Shown one piece after another: positions 33,468 to 47,035 of a DNA stretch of 64,000 nucleotides; within the stretch, counting starts at the first letter, position 1; each line of letters starts with the position of its first letter. The notes beneath the pieces are model-generated. The model was not told the DNA's origin and did not search any database. It worked only from the letters and a program-made list of their open reading frames with translations. Location of the stretch: the NCBI GenBank assembly GCA_039566865.1, contig CM076948.1:13651001-13715000 (forward strand). Reading direction: 5' to 3'. Source of the DNA: Aurelia coerulea (lineage: Eukaryota > Cnidaria > Scyphozoa > Semaeostomeae > Ulmaridae). Both the position numbers and the translations under genes were made by a program.

Positions 33468-34617
33468 TTAGCTGGTATGGGCAATTTGCAGCGAAATGGC
33501 CAGTAGAACGACATCTGTAGCAATGGTACTGGGATGTCGCTGGTGCGGGGGGAGAACAGCGTAGGAATTTATTGAAAGCATATTCGTCCAACCTGGCCCA
33601 AGAGAGAAAGTGGTTTCGAGCAATGTTCATACGAAAGGCAATATCGTAGCGATAACAGGCTTGGAAGGCATATGAACGATTAAGAGAGCAAAATGACTCT
33701 TGATAAGCTAATAACTCAGCCGCTAAATGAGGGTGGAAATTAACCATGCTTCTAATAAAGATGTTCCACGCCTCTAGCCAATTATCAAACGTGCTTATTT
33801 TTTTAAGAGAGCGGCGTGTTTGGGTTAATGAGACAGATTCATCCACATGTGACCCAGGTAGAAGTTTTAAACTAAAGGACGGGCTCGCCAATGTGTCGTA
33901 GAGCGAGGTCGGAAGCAACGTATTTAAATCTACATACTCCTTTTCTTTCATACTCTTCATCAGCTTTGGTGAGAGAGGAGGCAAATTGCTAACAGGGGAG
34001 GAAAACAGAGATGCAAAGTTACCTTGATGTCTTGGGATGGCGGTTGTGATAGCTGAATCTGCCGGTATCGGAACTGAGGAGTGGATTGTGGGTGGCAAAG
34101 GCGGATCAGCTGTGGGGGTAACGCCAGGGACTGGGCTTTGACTCTGTTGAGGGGACAGGTGGAGATTTGGTTGGACATAGGGAACTTGTGGCACGGTGGT
34201 CGAAGCAGGGGACAGTTGCAGGGTGCTGTAGGCGGCTGATGAAGGCTGTAGGGGTGTAGATGGGTTGACTTCCCGGAACAGGGCCTTTAGGTCACCAAGG
34301 CTGAGGGTGACGAGGCTAGACGACGTGTTGGTACTAGCAGGGGCTGCATTCATTGGTTCTCTGGTTCGCAAGGACAGCAAAGGTGCTTCGTCGTCCGAAT
34401 CTGATGACTCTCCTGAAATAGATACTCCTGTCACTTCTTCAGTGCTATGAAGATGGCGATAAATTCTATTTGCAAGTGGCTCTTTCTTTCCGGTTTGCGA
34501 AAGGCCATAAGATGCAGCTTTGGCACGAAGAGTAACTTTTGGCAATTTCTTCAAAGCTGCCAACGACAAACGCTCATCATTGACGACACTTGTTGCTCTT
34601 TGCTTGCCAGATGACAT
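33292..34617 (-). CDS. Gag-like protein with SAP domain and zinc clusters, copy 2
   Basis: Intact 441-residue frame, differing from copy 1 at residue 165 (Gly here, Ser there), within the Pro/Ser-rich linker. SAP region at about 19-57 and zinc clusters at 366-379, 402-420 and 422-434 are unchanged. Identical in translation to copy 3. Confidence 0.85.
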   Translation of the reverse strand: MSSGKQRATSVVNDERLSLAALKKLPKVTLRAKAASYGLSQTGKKEPLANRIYRHLHSTEEVTGVSISGESSDSDDEAPLLSLRTREPMNAAPASTNTSSSLVTLSLGDLKALFREVNPSTPLQPSSAAYSTLQLSPASTTVPQVPYVQPNLHLSPQQSQSPVPGVTPTADPPLPPTIHSSVPIPADSAITTAIPRHQGNFASLFSSPVSNLPPLSPKLMKSMKEKEYVDLNTLLPTSLYDTLASPSFSLKLLPGSHVDESVSLTQTRRSLKKISTFDNWLEAWNIFIRSMVNFHPHLAAELLAYQESFCSLNRSYAFQACYRYDIAFRMNIARNHFLSWARLDEYAFNKFLRCSPPAPATSQYHCYRCRSTGHFAANCPYQLNSAPKQNFRPSQGPNQAPCRHFNNSQSCRDQNCPWQHICNRCGGQHPGSSCPTLKRQF

Positions 34618-34864
34618 TTTGAAGTATGTAATAATTCTACGAAGCTTCGAGCTACAAAATTAAACTAGAGAATTCACTTGTAAATTAGCGATGGACCTGC
34701 GATGCGAATCACATGCGAAATGATGTTGGAAATTCGATATACATTGCACTGGATAGGCAAAGGGCCTGGGGTGAGCATACATTAGGATAGGTATCATGTT
34801 CCCCGTCTATCGACTTAATGCTGGAGCCTCAGCGTTAAACTACATTTACTAGCGTAGAATGTTC

Positions 34865-37800
34865 GACTAAAGAAAAGATTAATGTCTATAGTAATGTTTC
34901 CAAAAATAGTTACTGCAGCACTAATATAGGGCTATAAAAGAAGCATATGGCAGAACTAAAGTTTTTAAGAACGATGAAAGGAATACTCTTTATAATATAA
35001 AATGTAGCTAATAAAGTACGTCAATCTACACTTTTTATGTTTATATTTTGTATTCTTTGAGAAAATAAACTTTTAAATAATCGATGTTTGTTTATGCAGT
35101 AAAGCTAAATTGAGACTAAAGAAAAAACAAATGTCTATAGTAAAATTTCCAAGAATGGTTGCTGCAGCACTAATATAGTGCCAAAAAGAAGTAACTGGCA
35201 GAAACAAAGTTATAAAGAGCGATGAGTACAATACTCTTTATAATATAAATTGTAGCTACTAAAGTACGCTAATCCACACTTTTTGTGTTTATATTTTGAT
35301 TTCTTTGAGAGAATAAACTTTTAAATAATCGATGTTTGTTTATGCAGTAAAGCTAAATTTAAACTAAAGAAAAAACTATTGTCTATAGTAAGGTTTCCAA
35401 GAATGGTTGCTGCAGTACTAATATAGTGCGAAAAAGAAGTAACTGGCAGAAACAAAGTTATAAAGAACGATGAGTACAATACTCTTTATAATATAAATTG
35501 TAGCTAATAAAGTACGTCAATCTACACTTTTTATATTTATATTTTGTTTTCTTTGAGAAAATAAACATTTAATTAATCGATGTTTGTTTATGCAGTAAAG
35601 CTAAAATGTAGTTAAAATTAATGTTGCTGCAGCACTAATGTAGTCCTATAAAATAAGTAACTGACAGAACTAAAGTTTTAAAGAACAATGAGCACAATAC
35701 TCTTTATAATATAAATTGTAGCTAATAAAGTAAGTTAATCCACACTTTTTGTGTTTATATTTTGTTTTCTTTGAGAAAATAAACATTTAATTGAACGATG
35801 TTTGTTTATGCAGTAAAGCTAAAATCCGACTAAAGAAAAAACTAATGTCTATAGTAATGTTTCCAAGAATGGTTGCTGCAGTACTAATATAGTGCGAAAA
35901 AGAAGTAACTTGCAGAAACAAAGTTATAAAGAACGATGAGTACAATACTCTGTATAATATAAATTGTAGCTAATAAAGTACGTCAATCTACACTTTTTAT
36001 GTTTATATTTTGTTTTCTTTGAGAAAATAAACATTTAATTAATCGATGTTTGTTTATGCAGTAAAGCTAAAATGTAGTTAAAATTAATGTTGCTGCAGCA
36101 CTAATGTAGTCCTATAAAATAAGTAACTGGCAGAACTAAAGTTTTAAAGAACAATGAGCACAATACTCTTTATAATATAAATTGTAGCTAATGAAGTAAG
36201 TTAATCCACACTTTTTGTGTTTATATTTTGTTTTCTTTGAGAAAATAAACATTTAATTGAACGATGTTTGTTTATGCAGTAAAGCTAAAATCCGACTAAA
36301 GAAAAAACTAATGTCTATAGTAATGTTTCCAAGAATGGTTGCTGCAGTACTAATATAGTGCGAAAAAGAAGTAACTTGCAGAAACAAAGTTATAAAGAAC
36401 GATGAGTACAATACTCTTTATAATATAAATTGTAGCTAATAAAGTACGTAAATCTACACTTTTTATGTTTATATTTTGTTTTCTTTGAGAAAATAAACAT
36501 TTAATTACTCAATGTTTGTTTATAAAGTAAAGCTAAAATGTAGTTAAAATTAATGTTGCTTCCGCACTAATGTAGTCCTATAAAATAAGTAACTGGCAGA
36601 ACTAACGTTCAAAAAACGATGAGCACAATACTCTTTATAATATAAATTGTAGCTTATAAAGTACCTTAATCCACACTTTTTGTGTTTATATTTTGTTTTC
36701 TTTGAGAAAATAAACATCTAGTTGACCTATGTTTGTTTATGCAGTAAAGCTAAAATAAGACTAAAGAAAAAACTAATGTCTATAGTAATGTTTCCAAAAA
36801 TAGTTGCTGCAGTACTAATGTAGTCCTATAAAAGAAGTAACTGGCAGAACTAAAGTTTTAAAGAACGATGAGCACAATACTCTTTATAATTTAAATTGTA
36901 GCTAATAAAGTACGTTAATCTACACTTTTTATGTTTATATTTCGTTTTCTTTGAGAAAATAAACTTTTAAATAATCGATGTTTGTTTATGCAGTAAAGCT
37001 AAATTGAGACTAAAGAAAAAACTAATGTCTATAGTAAAATCACCAAGAATGGTTGCTGCAGTACTAATATAGTGCGAAAAAGAAGTAACTGGCAGAACTA
37101 AATTTTAAAAAACGATGACTACAACACTCTTAATAATATAAATTGTAGCTAAAAAGGTAGGTTATTCCACACTTTTTGTGTTTATATTTTGTTTTCTTTG
37201 AAAGAATAAACTTTTAATTAACCGATGTTTGTTTATGAATTAAAGCTAAAATGAGACTAAAGAAAAAGCTAATGTCTATAGTAATGTTTCCAAGAATGGT
37301 TCTGCCGCACTAATATAGTGCTATAAAAGAAGTAACTGTCAAAACTAAAGTTTTTAAGAACGATGAGTACAATACTCTTTATAATAAAAATTGCAGCTAC
37401 TAAAGTACGTTAATCTACACTTTTTGTGTTTATAATTTGTTTCCTTTGAGAAAATAGACTTTTGATTAATCGATGTATGCTTATGCAATAAAGCTAAATT
37501 AGGACTAAAAAAAGACTAATATCTATAGTAATGTTTCCAAGAATAGTTGCTGCAGCACTAATATAGGGCTATAAAAGAAGTAAATGGCAGAACTAAAGAA
37601 ATTAAGAACGATGAAAGGAATACTCTTTATAATATCAATTGCAGCTACTAAAGTACATTAATCCACAATTTTTGTGTTTATATTTTGTTTTCTTTGAGAA
37701 AATAAACATTTAATTGACCAATGTTTGTTTATGCAGTAAAGCTAAAATATAGTTAAAATTAATGTTGCTGCAGCACTAATATAGTCCTATAAAAGAAGTA

Positions 37801-40609
37801 ACTGGCAGAACTAAAGTTTTAAAGAACGATGAGCACAATACTCTTTATAATATAAATTGTAGCTGATAAAGTACCTTAATCCACACTTTTTGTGTTTATA
37901 TTTTGTTTTCTTTGAGAAAATGAAAATTTAATTGACCGATGTTTGTTTATGCAGTAAAGCTAAATAAGACTAAAGAAAAAACTAATGTCTATAGTAATGT
38001 TTCCAAGAATGGTTGCTGCAGTACTAATATAGTGCGAAAAAGAAGTAACTGGCAGAACTAAAGTTTTAAAGAAGAATGAGCACAATACTCTTTATAATAT
38101 AAATTGTAGCTAATAAAGTACGTTAATCTACACTTTTTATGTTGATATTTCGTTTTCTTTGAGAAAATAAACTTTTAAATAATCGATGTTTGTTTATGCA
38201 GTAAAGCTAAATTGAGACTAAAGAAAAACCTATTGTCAATAGTAAGGTTTCCAAGAATGGTTGCTGCAGTACTACTATAGTGCGAAAAAGAACTAACTGG
38301 CAGAAACAAAGTTATAAAGAACGATGAAAGGAATACTCTTTATAATATCAATTGCAGCTACTAAAGTACATTAATCCACAATTTTTGTGTTTATATTTTG
38401 TTTTCTTTGAGAAAATAAAAATTTAATTGACCGATGTTTGTTTATGCAGTAAAGCTAAATAAGACTAAAGAAAAAACTAATGTCTATAGTAATGTTTCCA
38501 AGAATGGTTGCTGCAGTACTAATATAGTGCGAAAAAGAAGTAACTGGCAGAACTAAAGTTTTAAAGAAGAATGAGCACAATACTCTTTATAATATAAATT
38601 GTAGCTAATAAAGTACGTTAATCTACACTTTTTATGTTGATATTTCGTTTTCTTTGAGAAAATAAACTTTTAAATAATCGATGTTTGTTTATGCAGTAAA
38701 GCTAAATTGAGACTAAAGAAAAACCTATTGTCAATAGTAAGGTTTCCAAGAATGGTTGCTGCAGTACTACAATAGTGCGAAAAAGAACTAACTGGCAGAA
38801 ACAAAGTTATAAAGAACGATGAAAGGAATACTCTTGATAATATCAATTGCAGCTACTAAAGTACATTAATCCACAATTTTTGTGTTTATATTTTGTTTTC
38901 TTTAAGAAAATAAACATTTAATTGACCAATGTTTGTTTATGCAGTAAAGCTAAAATATAGTTAAAATTAATGTTGCTGCAGCACTAATATAGTGCTATAA
39001 AAGAAGTAACTGGCAGAACTAAAGTTTTAAAGAACGATGAGCACAATACTCTTTATAATATAAATTGTAGCTAATAAAGTACCTTAATCCACACTTTTTG
39101 TGTTTATATTTTGTTTTGTTTGAGAAAATAAACATTTAATTGACCGATGTTTGTTTATGCAGTAAAGCTAAAATCAGACTAAAGAAAAAACTAATGTCTA
39201 TAGTAATGTTTCCAAGAATGGTTGCTGCAGTACCAATATAGTGCGAAAAAGAAGTAACTGGCAGAACTAAAGTTTTAAAGAAGAATGAGCACAATACTCT
39301 TTATAATATAAATTGTAGCTAATAAAGTACGTTAATCTACACTTTTTATGTTGATATTTCGTTTTCTTTGAGAAAATAAACTTTTAAATAATCGATGTTT
39401 GTTTATGCAGTAAAGCTAAATTGAGACTAAAGAAAAGACTAATGTCTATAGTAATGTTTCCAAGAATGGTTGCTGCACTACTAATATAGTGCGAAAAAGA
39501 AGTAACTGGCAGAAACAAAGTTATAAAGAACGATGAGTACAATACTCTTTATAATATAAATTGTAGCTAATAAAGTACGTCTATCTACACTTCTTTTGTT
39601 TATATTTTGTTTTCTTTGAGAAAATAAACATTTAATTAATCGATGTTTGTTTATGCAGTAAAGCTAAAATGTAGTTAAAATTAATGTTGCTGCAGCACTA
39701 ATGTATTCCTATAAAATAAGTAACTGGCAGAACAAAAGTTTTAAAGAACAATGAGCACAATACTCTTTATAATATAAATTGTAGCTAATAAAGTACGTCA
39801 ATCTACACTTTTTATGTTTATATTTTGTTTTCTTTGAGAAAATAAACATTTAATTGACCGATGTTTGTTTCTGCAGTAAAGCTAAAATCAGACAGAAGAA
39901 AAAACTAATGTCTATAGTAAAATTTCCAAGAATGGTTGCTGCAGTACTAATATAGTGCGAAAAAGAAGTAACTGGCAGAAACAAAGTTTTAAAGAGCGAT
40001 GAGTACAATACTCTTTATAATATAAATTGTAGCTACTAAAGTACGTTAATCTCCACTTTTTTTGTGTTTATATTTGGTTTTCTTTCAGAAAATAAACATT
40101 TAATTAATCGATGTTTGTTTATGAAGTAAAGCTAAAATGAGACTAAAGAAAAAACACATGTCTATAGTAAAATTTCCAACAATGGTTGCTGCAGCACTAA
40201 TATAGTGCTAAAAAAGAGGTAACTGGCAGAACTAAAGTTGTAAAGAACGATGAGTGCAATACTGCTTATAATATAAATTGTAGCTACTAAAGTACGTTAA
40301 TCCACATTTTTTGTGTTTATATTTTGTTTTCTTTGAGAAAATAAACATTTAATGGACCGATGTTTGTTTTTGCAGTAAAGCTAAAATGTAGTTAAATTTA
40401 ATGTTGCTGCAGCACTAATATAGTCCTATAAAAGAAGTAACTGGCAGAACTAAAGTTTTAAAGAACGATGAGCACAATACTCTTTATAATATAAATTGTA
40501 GCTAATAAAGTACGTTAATCCACACTTTTTGTGTTTATATTTTGTTTTCTTTGAGAAAATAAACATTTAATTGACCTATGTTTGTTTATGCAGTAAAGCT
40601 AAAATGAGA
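34865..40609. repeat. Satellite array C
   Basis: 5.7 kb of satellite between copies 2 and 3, non-coding and the shortest of the four arrays. Its left part starts like B and D, and its right part ends like the other arrays. It lacks the second 962-bp block seen in B and the monomers at about 24860-25280 of B. A two-monomer block of about 494 bp (with TAAATAAGACTAAAG) is tandemly repeated near 37920-38900. As in B, the 249-bp monomer at 12527-12775 of array A is absent near the right end. Confidence 0.92.
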
Positions 40610-41078
40610 TTAACGCCCCTCGGCTGTAAAGCCTCCTACTGTAGACTGACAACAATAAAGACAACATTTTTGCTTTGGCAGATTTTGGGGTCGTATCTGG
40701 CTAAATCATTGAGTATTATCTTCAAACTTGTACTACTGTACTCTTTATTGAGCTATGTTCCCTGGACCTACACAACAGGTACTAGCGTTGCTCTTTGACA
40801 GTTGACTGTCCTGCTGCGCAGTACCCAGGGATGACCTTGTAGTAAAGACCCCAGATTTTGAGTGCGAGAAGGGGGACGGCCCAGCGAAACCATATTGACC
40901 GCCCCACGCACAATAACAAGAACTAATCTAACATAGGTTGACTATTAAATTGTTTCTATTAGGCAAATTATGGGACATTATTGCTTGAGCCACCTTTGGG
41001 TGGCCTAACCGCCAAGATACACACCCAAAATAGACCAATCTGCCAAAGCTACCGTACTTATAGGTTCCAATACTGTTT

Positions 41079-42119
41079 TTAAAGCTTAGTGGCCGATAGT
41101 TTACCTGGAACTGAGTCAATCACCTTGATAGGCGTGCGAATATACTGTTCAAAACAATTACTAAACCAACGGCCTAAGGCCTTAATCAGCCAGTCTGGTA
41201 GGTCAGCAGCTGCAGCTGTTGTAGCTGCTCCAATGCGAAAACTGTGTGATGAATATCCTTTGACATCTCCAAAAACTGGTTGCAGGAGAGATTTCATAGT
41301 GCTTGAAAGTATCTGGCGAGTTAGAAATGTTCCATCTGAGAACTGAAATAGGGGCAAGCTTGGTTTGTGATCAAAGCATAAATACTTTTGTAATGCACGA
41401 AATGGACAGACGGAGGAGGACGATGCTGCGAGGCGTACCTGGCTGCCGTTACGGAAAGGATCGGCTTTTGAGACTTTGATGGACAATATTGCAACGCTCT
41501 CCGACAGGCATACATCGTTTACTAACAGGGTGGATTCCGGATGAAATGTAAATTTTTTCGGGGAGCAAAACTCCGAGGAGCGTAGAAAACCAAAGAAGGC
41601 TGTTGTGAAGGAAGCCCATATCATTAGTTTGTCTGGCTCAACGAAAGAGGATTCCCGTAGTTGGCTTTTGAGTACTCTCATCACGTCGGGTGTAATTGGG
41701 CTGCGTTTTGGCCGGACAGACTTGCCGTTAACTCGCTTTATCCCTCGCATTAACATGTTCAGTTGTTGCATTTGGTCAAAATTTATCGAGAAGCCTAATT
41801 CAATGTTACGAAACCGAACCGCCGCTAGGTATGTTCTGATTGATGCGTAGCCAAGGGACCTTGCCAAGCTAGTCACAAATAAACAAAGAGTACGCTCTTT
41901 AACTGGAAATGCTGGATAGCCCACCTGGTTACAAAACGACATGTAACAATTCCATCCGTGCTGGTATGTTTTACGTGAACCTGAGGCGATTGACATGAAC
42001 TGGAAGAAACACAAATCATTGTTTAGACTTGCCATGCCTGAGGTGGAATCCGGGTTGGATGCTTCTGAGCGTCTGGAACTAGGCGAGAGAACTTGTCGAG
42101 CTGTAAACGAGAAAGGCAA
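41079..42119 (-). CDS. Tyrosine recombinase of retroelement copy 3
   Basis: Intact 346-residue frame, identical in translation to copy 2, with the same catalytic residues and with Phe at 319. Overlaps the end of pol by 97 bp. Confidence 0.9.
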   Translation of the reverse strand: MPFSFTARQVLSPSSRRSEASNPDSTSGMASLNNDLCFFQFMSIASGSRKTYQHGWNCYMSFCNQVGYPAFPVKERTLCLFVTSLARSLGYASIRTYLAAVRFRNIELGFSINFDQMQQLNMLMRGIKRVNGKSVRPKRSPITPDVMRVLKSQLRESSFVEPDKLMIWASFTTAFFGFLRSSEFCSPKKFTFHPESTLLVNDVCLSESVAILSIKVSKADPFRNGSQVRLAASSSSVCPFRALQKYLCFDHKPSLPLFQFSDGTFLTRQILSSTMKSLLQPVFGDVKGYSSHSFRIGAATTAAAADLPDWLIKALGRWFSNCFEQYIRTPIKVIDSVPGKLSATKL

Positions 42120-43381
42120 TCGGCTATAGTGTTATCGAGGCCTGCAATATGCTTTATATTGACTGTAAATTCGAAACGAGCAGCAATAAAGAACAGTTTT
42201 CTCAACAGAGACTGTATATTCGGGCATTTCGAGGACTGGGATGACCATATGTTTACCACTGCTAGATTATCACAATGAAATAGGAGCCGTTTCCCCCGAA
42301 AGTCAGGTGCCCATAAAAGACAAGCTATGTAAATTGGGAACAATTCTTTCCATTGGATCGAGAATGTTTTTACTGATTCAGACCATCGTTCGGAAACCCA
42401 TCTGCCCTTGTAAAATATGCCTAGGCCTATTTCTCCCGACGCGTCGGTGAAGATATCGAGCGCATGGCATGGAGTAGTTGACGGATCGAGAATTTTATAC
42501 CTCCTGTTCCAGCTAGGTAAATAATCCGCCCACCATTGAATATCCTGTCTTGCTTGATCATTTAGAGAAATGTGGTGTGACAGCTTAACCACGGATTTTG
42601 ACAAATCGATTAAGCGTCGAATGAATGTCCGACCAGAAGGCACCACTTTCCCCGCGAAAGACAATTTACCGATCAACGATAGAAGTTCTCTTTTTGTGCA
42701 TTTTTTCTTAGTCGACCATTGTTTTATTAAGGCTTGAATTTCTTTGCACTTGGGTTGCGGCAAGCTGGGTGTCATATTATCCGAATTAATTGCGATCCCT
42801 AAAAATGTGATGCATGAAGTGGGACCCACGAGTTTTCCATCTGCAAGGGGAACCCCGAGCGACTTAAAGAGGGTAATTGTCCGATTCATCTCATCTCGAC
42901 ACTGGTTTGAAGCTGGGGGTGCAGCTAAAAAAAAGTCGTCCAAATAATTAGTTGAATTTTTTAAATCGTAATTGTTTTGCATAATCCAAAGGATTGAGTC
43001 TGATACTTGCGAAAAGCGATTTACAGAGGAACGCAGCCCAAAGGCAAACAAAGGTCTACAAAGAACATATCCATAAAGGTAAAACCAAGCAAATGCCAGT
43101 CTGATTTGTTTACGGGGCATATTCGAAAGGCGCCTTTAACGTCAAGTTTTGCCATTAGAGCACCCCGTCCTATTTTTGCAACGATATTAACAGCAGAATC
43201 GAAATTGTTAAAGGTTACAGCGGCTTCCTCATCAGAAATAAAATCGTTTATTGACAGTCCTCTCGGGGAGGATAAATCTGTTATCATGCGATATTTATTA
43301 GGTTCTTTCTTTGGAACAACGCCGATCGGGGAAGTACGAAAATGATTAAATGGTGGTGCAGTAAAAGGACCTGCCATGCGC
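42023..43381 (-). pseudogene. pol main part (RT-RNase H), frameshifted, copy 3
   Basis: Same split as copies 1 and 2: RT motif A in the frame 43021-43377, and YLDD plus RNase H in the frame 42023-43120. The frame change is near 43037-43045. Translations of both parts are identical to copy 2. Confidence 0.87.
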
Positions 43382-43385
43382 TTAA

Positions 43386-44543
43386 GGTAACTCTGCTTTC
43401 CGCTCTAGTGCACAGCGAGATGCCGTTTCGCAAAACCTTTCTCCTCAGAAAACAGTTAATTTCTCCAATATTATTCGGCCTATCGAAAAGCGGTAAAAAG
43501 GATGTTGTTCTGTATAATCTGGGCAATCGAAAGATGTATAAATCGCAATGTTTCCGTCAACTCTGGTTTCGCAAATCCTAGTTAAAGTCTTTTTGCTAAT
43601 TTCAGAAAAGTGGATTTATCTCCAAAACTACTCGAAATATGTTCGATTTTTTTTCGTTCCATCTTTGGCTAGGTTGTTGATCTACAACTTTGCCAAGTCT
43701 GATTGAAAAAGCTAGGCTAGATTTCCTGCAATCGAATTTCGTATTTCTGTTTACTTTTCGACAGCGAAATGGAGAAACCTTGGTCAACAGATTACCATGC
43801 TATAAAGCACGCTTGTAAAAGCTCTGGCTTGAAATAACTTTCAGAAGTTTTTCCATTGGCAAACAAATGAACTTCATCATTTGGGAATACCATACGCAGG
43901 TCTCAAAATACATCCTTAGTGCGCTTGTAAAAGTATCATTTGCATCTATTGATTAGAAATTACTGATTTTAACCAGCAACTTCACGAAACCATGCTTTGG
44001 GTGTCTTTTGAGACTCTCATAAGCATTCACAGATTATCAATTTCTTTTAGAGTCCACTATGAGCATAAATCTTAGACCAAGAACTATTTTTTTGCAAAAA
44101 CATTCTACGGGCGTTCAAATCGTTCTGCAAGGGCTAAACTGTTGACCAACTCTTTTCCCCTTCGATGTCGAAAAGTAGACAGAAATGTAAAATTCGATTG
44201 CGGGAAATCTAGCCTAGCTTTTTCAATCAGACTTGGCAAAGTTGTAGATCAACTACCTAGCCAAAGATGGAACGAAAAAAATTCGAACATTTTTCGAGCA
44301 GTTTTGGAGATAAATCTACTTTTCTGAAATTAGCAAAAAGATTTGAACTAGGATTTGCGAAACTAGGGCTGACGGAAACATTGCGATTTATACATCTTTC
44401 GATTGCCCAGATTATACAGAACAACATCCTTTTTACCGCTTTTCGATAGGCCGAATAATATTGGAGAAATTAACTCTTTTCTGAGGAGAGTGGTTTTGCG
44501 AAACGGCATCTCGCTGTGCACTAGAGCGGAAAGCAGAGTTACC
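43386..44543. mobile_element. TTAA-flanked foldback element inside pol, copy 3
   Basis: Same insertion at TTAA 43382-43385 and 44544-44547. At 44524 the right arm reads CTAGAGCGG where the other copies read CTACAGCGG. The change makes this arm match the left arm (CGCTCTAG) exactly at that point, suggesting arm-to-arm conversion or a chance change. Confidence 0.85.
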
Positions 44544-44547
44544 TTAA

Positions 44548-44643
44548 GTTTCAATTCATCGAGCAAAGATTGAGCAATGGTTGACCGATGTAATGCGGTT
44601 GAACTTAAATTACGTGCTATATTTGACAGATCAGGACCAGAGT
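44548..44643 (-). pseudogene. Short pol N-terminal remnant between two insertions, copy 3
   Basis: Equivalent of 30667-30762. Its last nine bases (44635-44643) are the left GACCAGAGT target duplication. Confidence 0.8.
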
Positions 44644-47035
44644 CAACCTCGATTCCAGGGCTATCATTGTCTTCAGCCTCTCTTCTTCAGCACAAATGAT
44701 ACCCCTGGTTCCTACCTGCTGTTTTGTGGTGAATGTATTCTAATTTATGTCAAAAAATTATGCAAGCACTCTGTTCAGCAATGGCGTCATATTCATCACA
44801 CAGCAAAACTCAAAGGTGTGGAGGTCAACTGTTTCCCGCGCTTGCAATCTGATGGCGCGATGCAAGCAAAAATGTGTCTTGTTGTAGCAAAGATTCAATA
44901 AAAGTGAACTGCAAGTTGACAATTTTACTGTACTGAAGCGAGAAAACAAAAGATGTCGCTGCTAGCCGGTAAGTTTAGTTCGTGCCGTGATTTTACACAA
45001 GTCAAGATAGTTTTGTATTGTCTCATTCTTGGCCTTCTCCAAGAATGTTTTAAAAAATTTTCAGTTATCTGTTGGATATGATTTTCTCATATTTCATCCA
45101 TGTTGTTGGGAAATTAGTAAAATTAGCAAGTATTACAGCACTCCATTTAACATATCAGTTCTGATTTTTTAGAAGGTTTTCTGTTTATAACTTTAAAATC
45201 TTCAACAGGCCTCGCAACAAAAAATGATCGTGCAAAGTCTTCATATAATTCTTTGCGACGCCTAAGAAGCCATAACAAACAAGCTTTGCAGCCTTTATTC
45301 ATGTTCTCCTTGTTTCTCTTGAGAACTTACATAGGCATAGGCCTAGATAGCTAAACTGAGCTTGAACACTTGAGGAAAGTCCTCTATCATTCTCGCAATC
45401 TTTGTCTGAGGTGTCGCTCTTTTATTGAATGTGAAAAATCGGTGTCTGGCACTAGAATGGTCTCTTTCCGTTGTACGACCATGACGCGTCTCATTTGAAA
45501 TCAATTTCAGTCATTGACCTGAACAAATTTGAATATTGATTATCAGAATTTTAAATGTCGATGAGAAACACTCAGCCATCTATCGATCTATTCGCAACGC
45601 ATTTTGACGATGCATAGACTCTCAGCTTTCGCTCGAAGTGTTGCTCTTCAAGATCAGCTATTGGAAAGTTTGAAGACATAATGAAGCAGGAATGAGAAGA
45701 TATTAAAAACGATATTATAAAACTTAATCTGAACTTAATGAGAGTGCAAACATATTGTTCGCAAGTAGTTGGCATACCATTATTACTGTTAGAAAGTAAA
45801 CTCCAGCATGGAAATTTTGATGCATGGAAATTCACTGTTTCAACGAGAAAAGATAGTATCAAGGTAAGTATGTAGCCTTCAGATTTCATCATAGTAAACC
45901 CAACGATAAAACCTCAATTGTGGACATACAAAAAATATGATGATGTGATGTTAGAAAAGCTTTCAGTCTTGCCATTCCGTCATATACTTTAGACAACCTC
46001 TTACGCTGTTTAACGCACATCTTTAGAGGGAACTTGAAAGGTTTTGTACAGCGAGTTTGGACTCTTCCCTCGTGATATTTCTGATTTGATTACTTGGTTG
46101 AAGATGTTGCTATTTGGTGTTGTCATAGGTACTTAAAGTAACGTTTGTAATTTTGACAGGATTTACAGCAGAAAATGATTGCTAAATTCAAATCCAAATC
46201 AAAGCATTCTTCTGAAAGTCTTAGCCTTGCGACATTCTGTTAATTTTTTGTTAATTCACCTGTTTATTTTCAGTGCTCAGTTAAATTTAAGAAAGGTCGC
46301 AAAAGTTCAATTCGTTCCACTCCATCTAGCAACGAGAAATCTGGTTGAAACGGTGCCTTTTTCCTTAGCACACCATCAGGTGTATGGTGTGCTAAGGAAA
46401 GTAAAACAATTAGCATGATTGATAAAACTGTTGGCACGTTTCTTAGCAAAGAAAATAAGATGTTCATCAAGAGTTGAGTTTCTTGACATTTCCAAAATCC
46501 CGGCTTCGTGTACCTATTATATTGAATAGAAAGACGTATGTACCTAATGTACAAAGAGCAGATATTCCAGGAAACACAGTACCTCTAGGTGTTATGTAGG
46601 ATGTTAGATGTTACCGGGATGGCACTGTGAAGAGAGATATTTTAATTCCATTTGCAGCTTTCCGTTTGCAACAGAGGCCTCTGGAGGAATGTAAACACTT
46701 TACAAATGTTACAACCTGTTCTATGCTGTTCTTTTTAGAATCTCTGTTTGCTTAGGCAAGAATTTTCCTTATTGTTTGCATCGTTAGGCCCATTCACACA
46801 AGTACGAAAACAATCCACCCATATAGACTTATCACAATTGCTTTATTTCTGGTTCCCTTTGTGTCTCCTGGAGTGGTAATGATGTGATAATATATGTAAT
46901 AAGTCTGCTATACGGCCGGAGTTAATTTATGCAAAAAGCTGATTGTTTTAGCATTAGCCAATGAAAATGAAGAAAGAGCCTCGTAGGCACCAGGGTAACA
47001 ACTGGCCGCCCATTGTTACCCTGGGTTCGAGGTTG
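44644..47035. mobile_element. 2,392-bp TIR element with 9-bp target duplication, copy 3
   Basis: Same insertion as in copy 2, with identical boundaries and GACCAGAGT duplications at 44635-44643 and 47036-47044. Subterminal hairpins are at 44655-44708 and 46990-47024, and the 16-bp hairpin is at 46360-46400. Inherited by duplication, not by a second insertion. Confidence 0.8.
44953..46348 (+). pseudogene. Captured multi-exon gene fragment, copy 3
   Basis: Equivalent of 31072-32467 in copy 2, with the same candidate start, donors (44969, 45864), acceptors (ending 45208, 46159, 46273) and stop codons. The in-frame TGA and the apparent frame change ahead of the third block are shared, so the decay predates the duplication. 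Parent gene not recognised. Confidence 0.5.

Larger units (their letters stand above)
26729..34864 (-). mobile_element. Ngaro-like YR retrotransposon, copy 2, with two nested insertions
   Basis: Near-identical to copy 1, with the same satellite junctions at both ends, so it is a duplicate of the same insertion event and not an independent one. Its 8.1-kb length is explained by the shared foldback element plus the 2,392-bp TIR element with its 9-bp duplication. Gag and recombinase frames are open. pol is broken three ways: two insertions and the shared frameshift. Confidence 0.87.
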
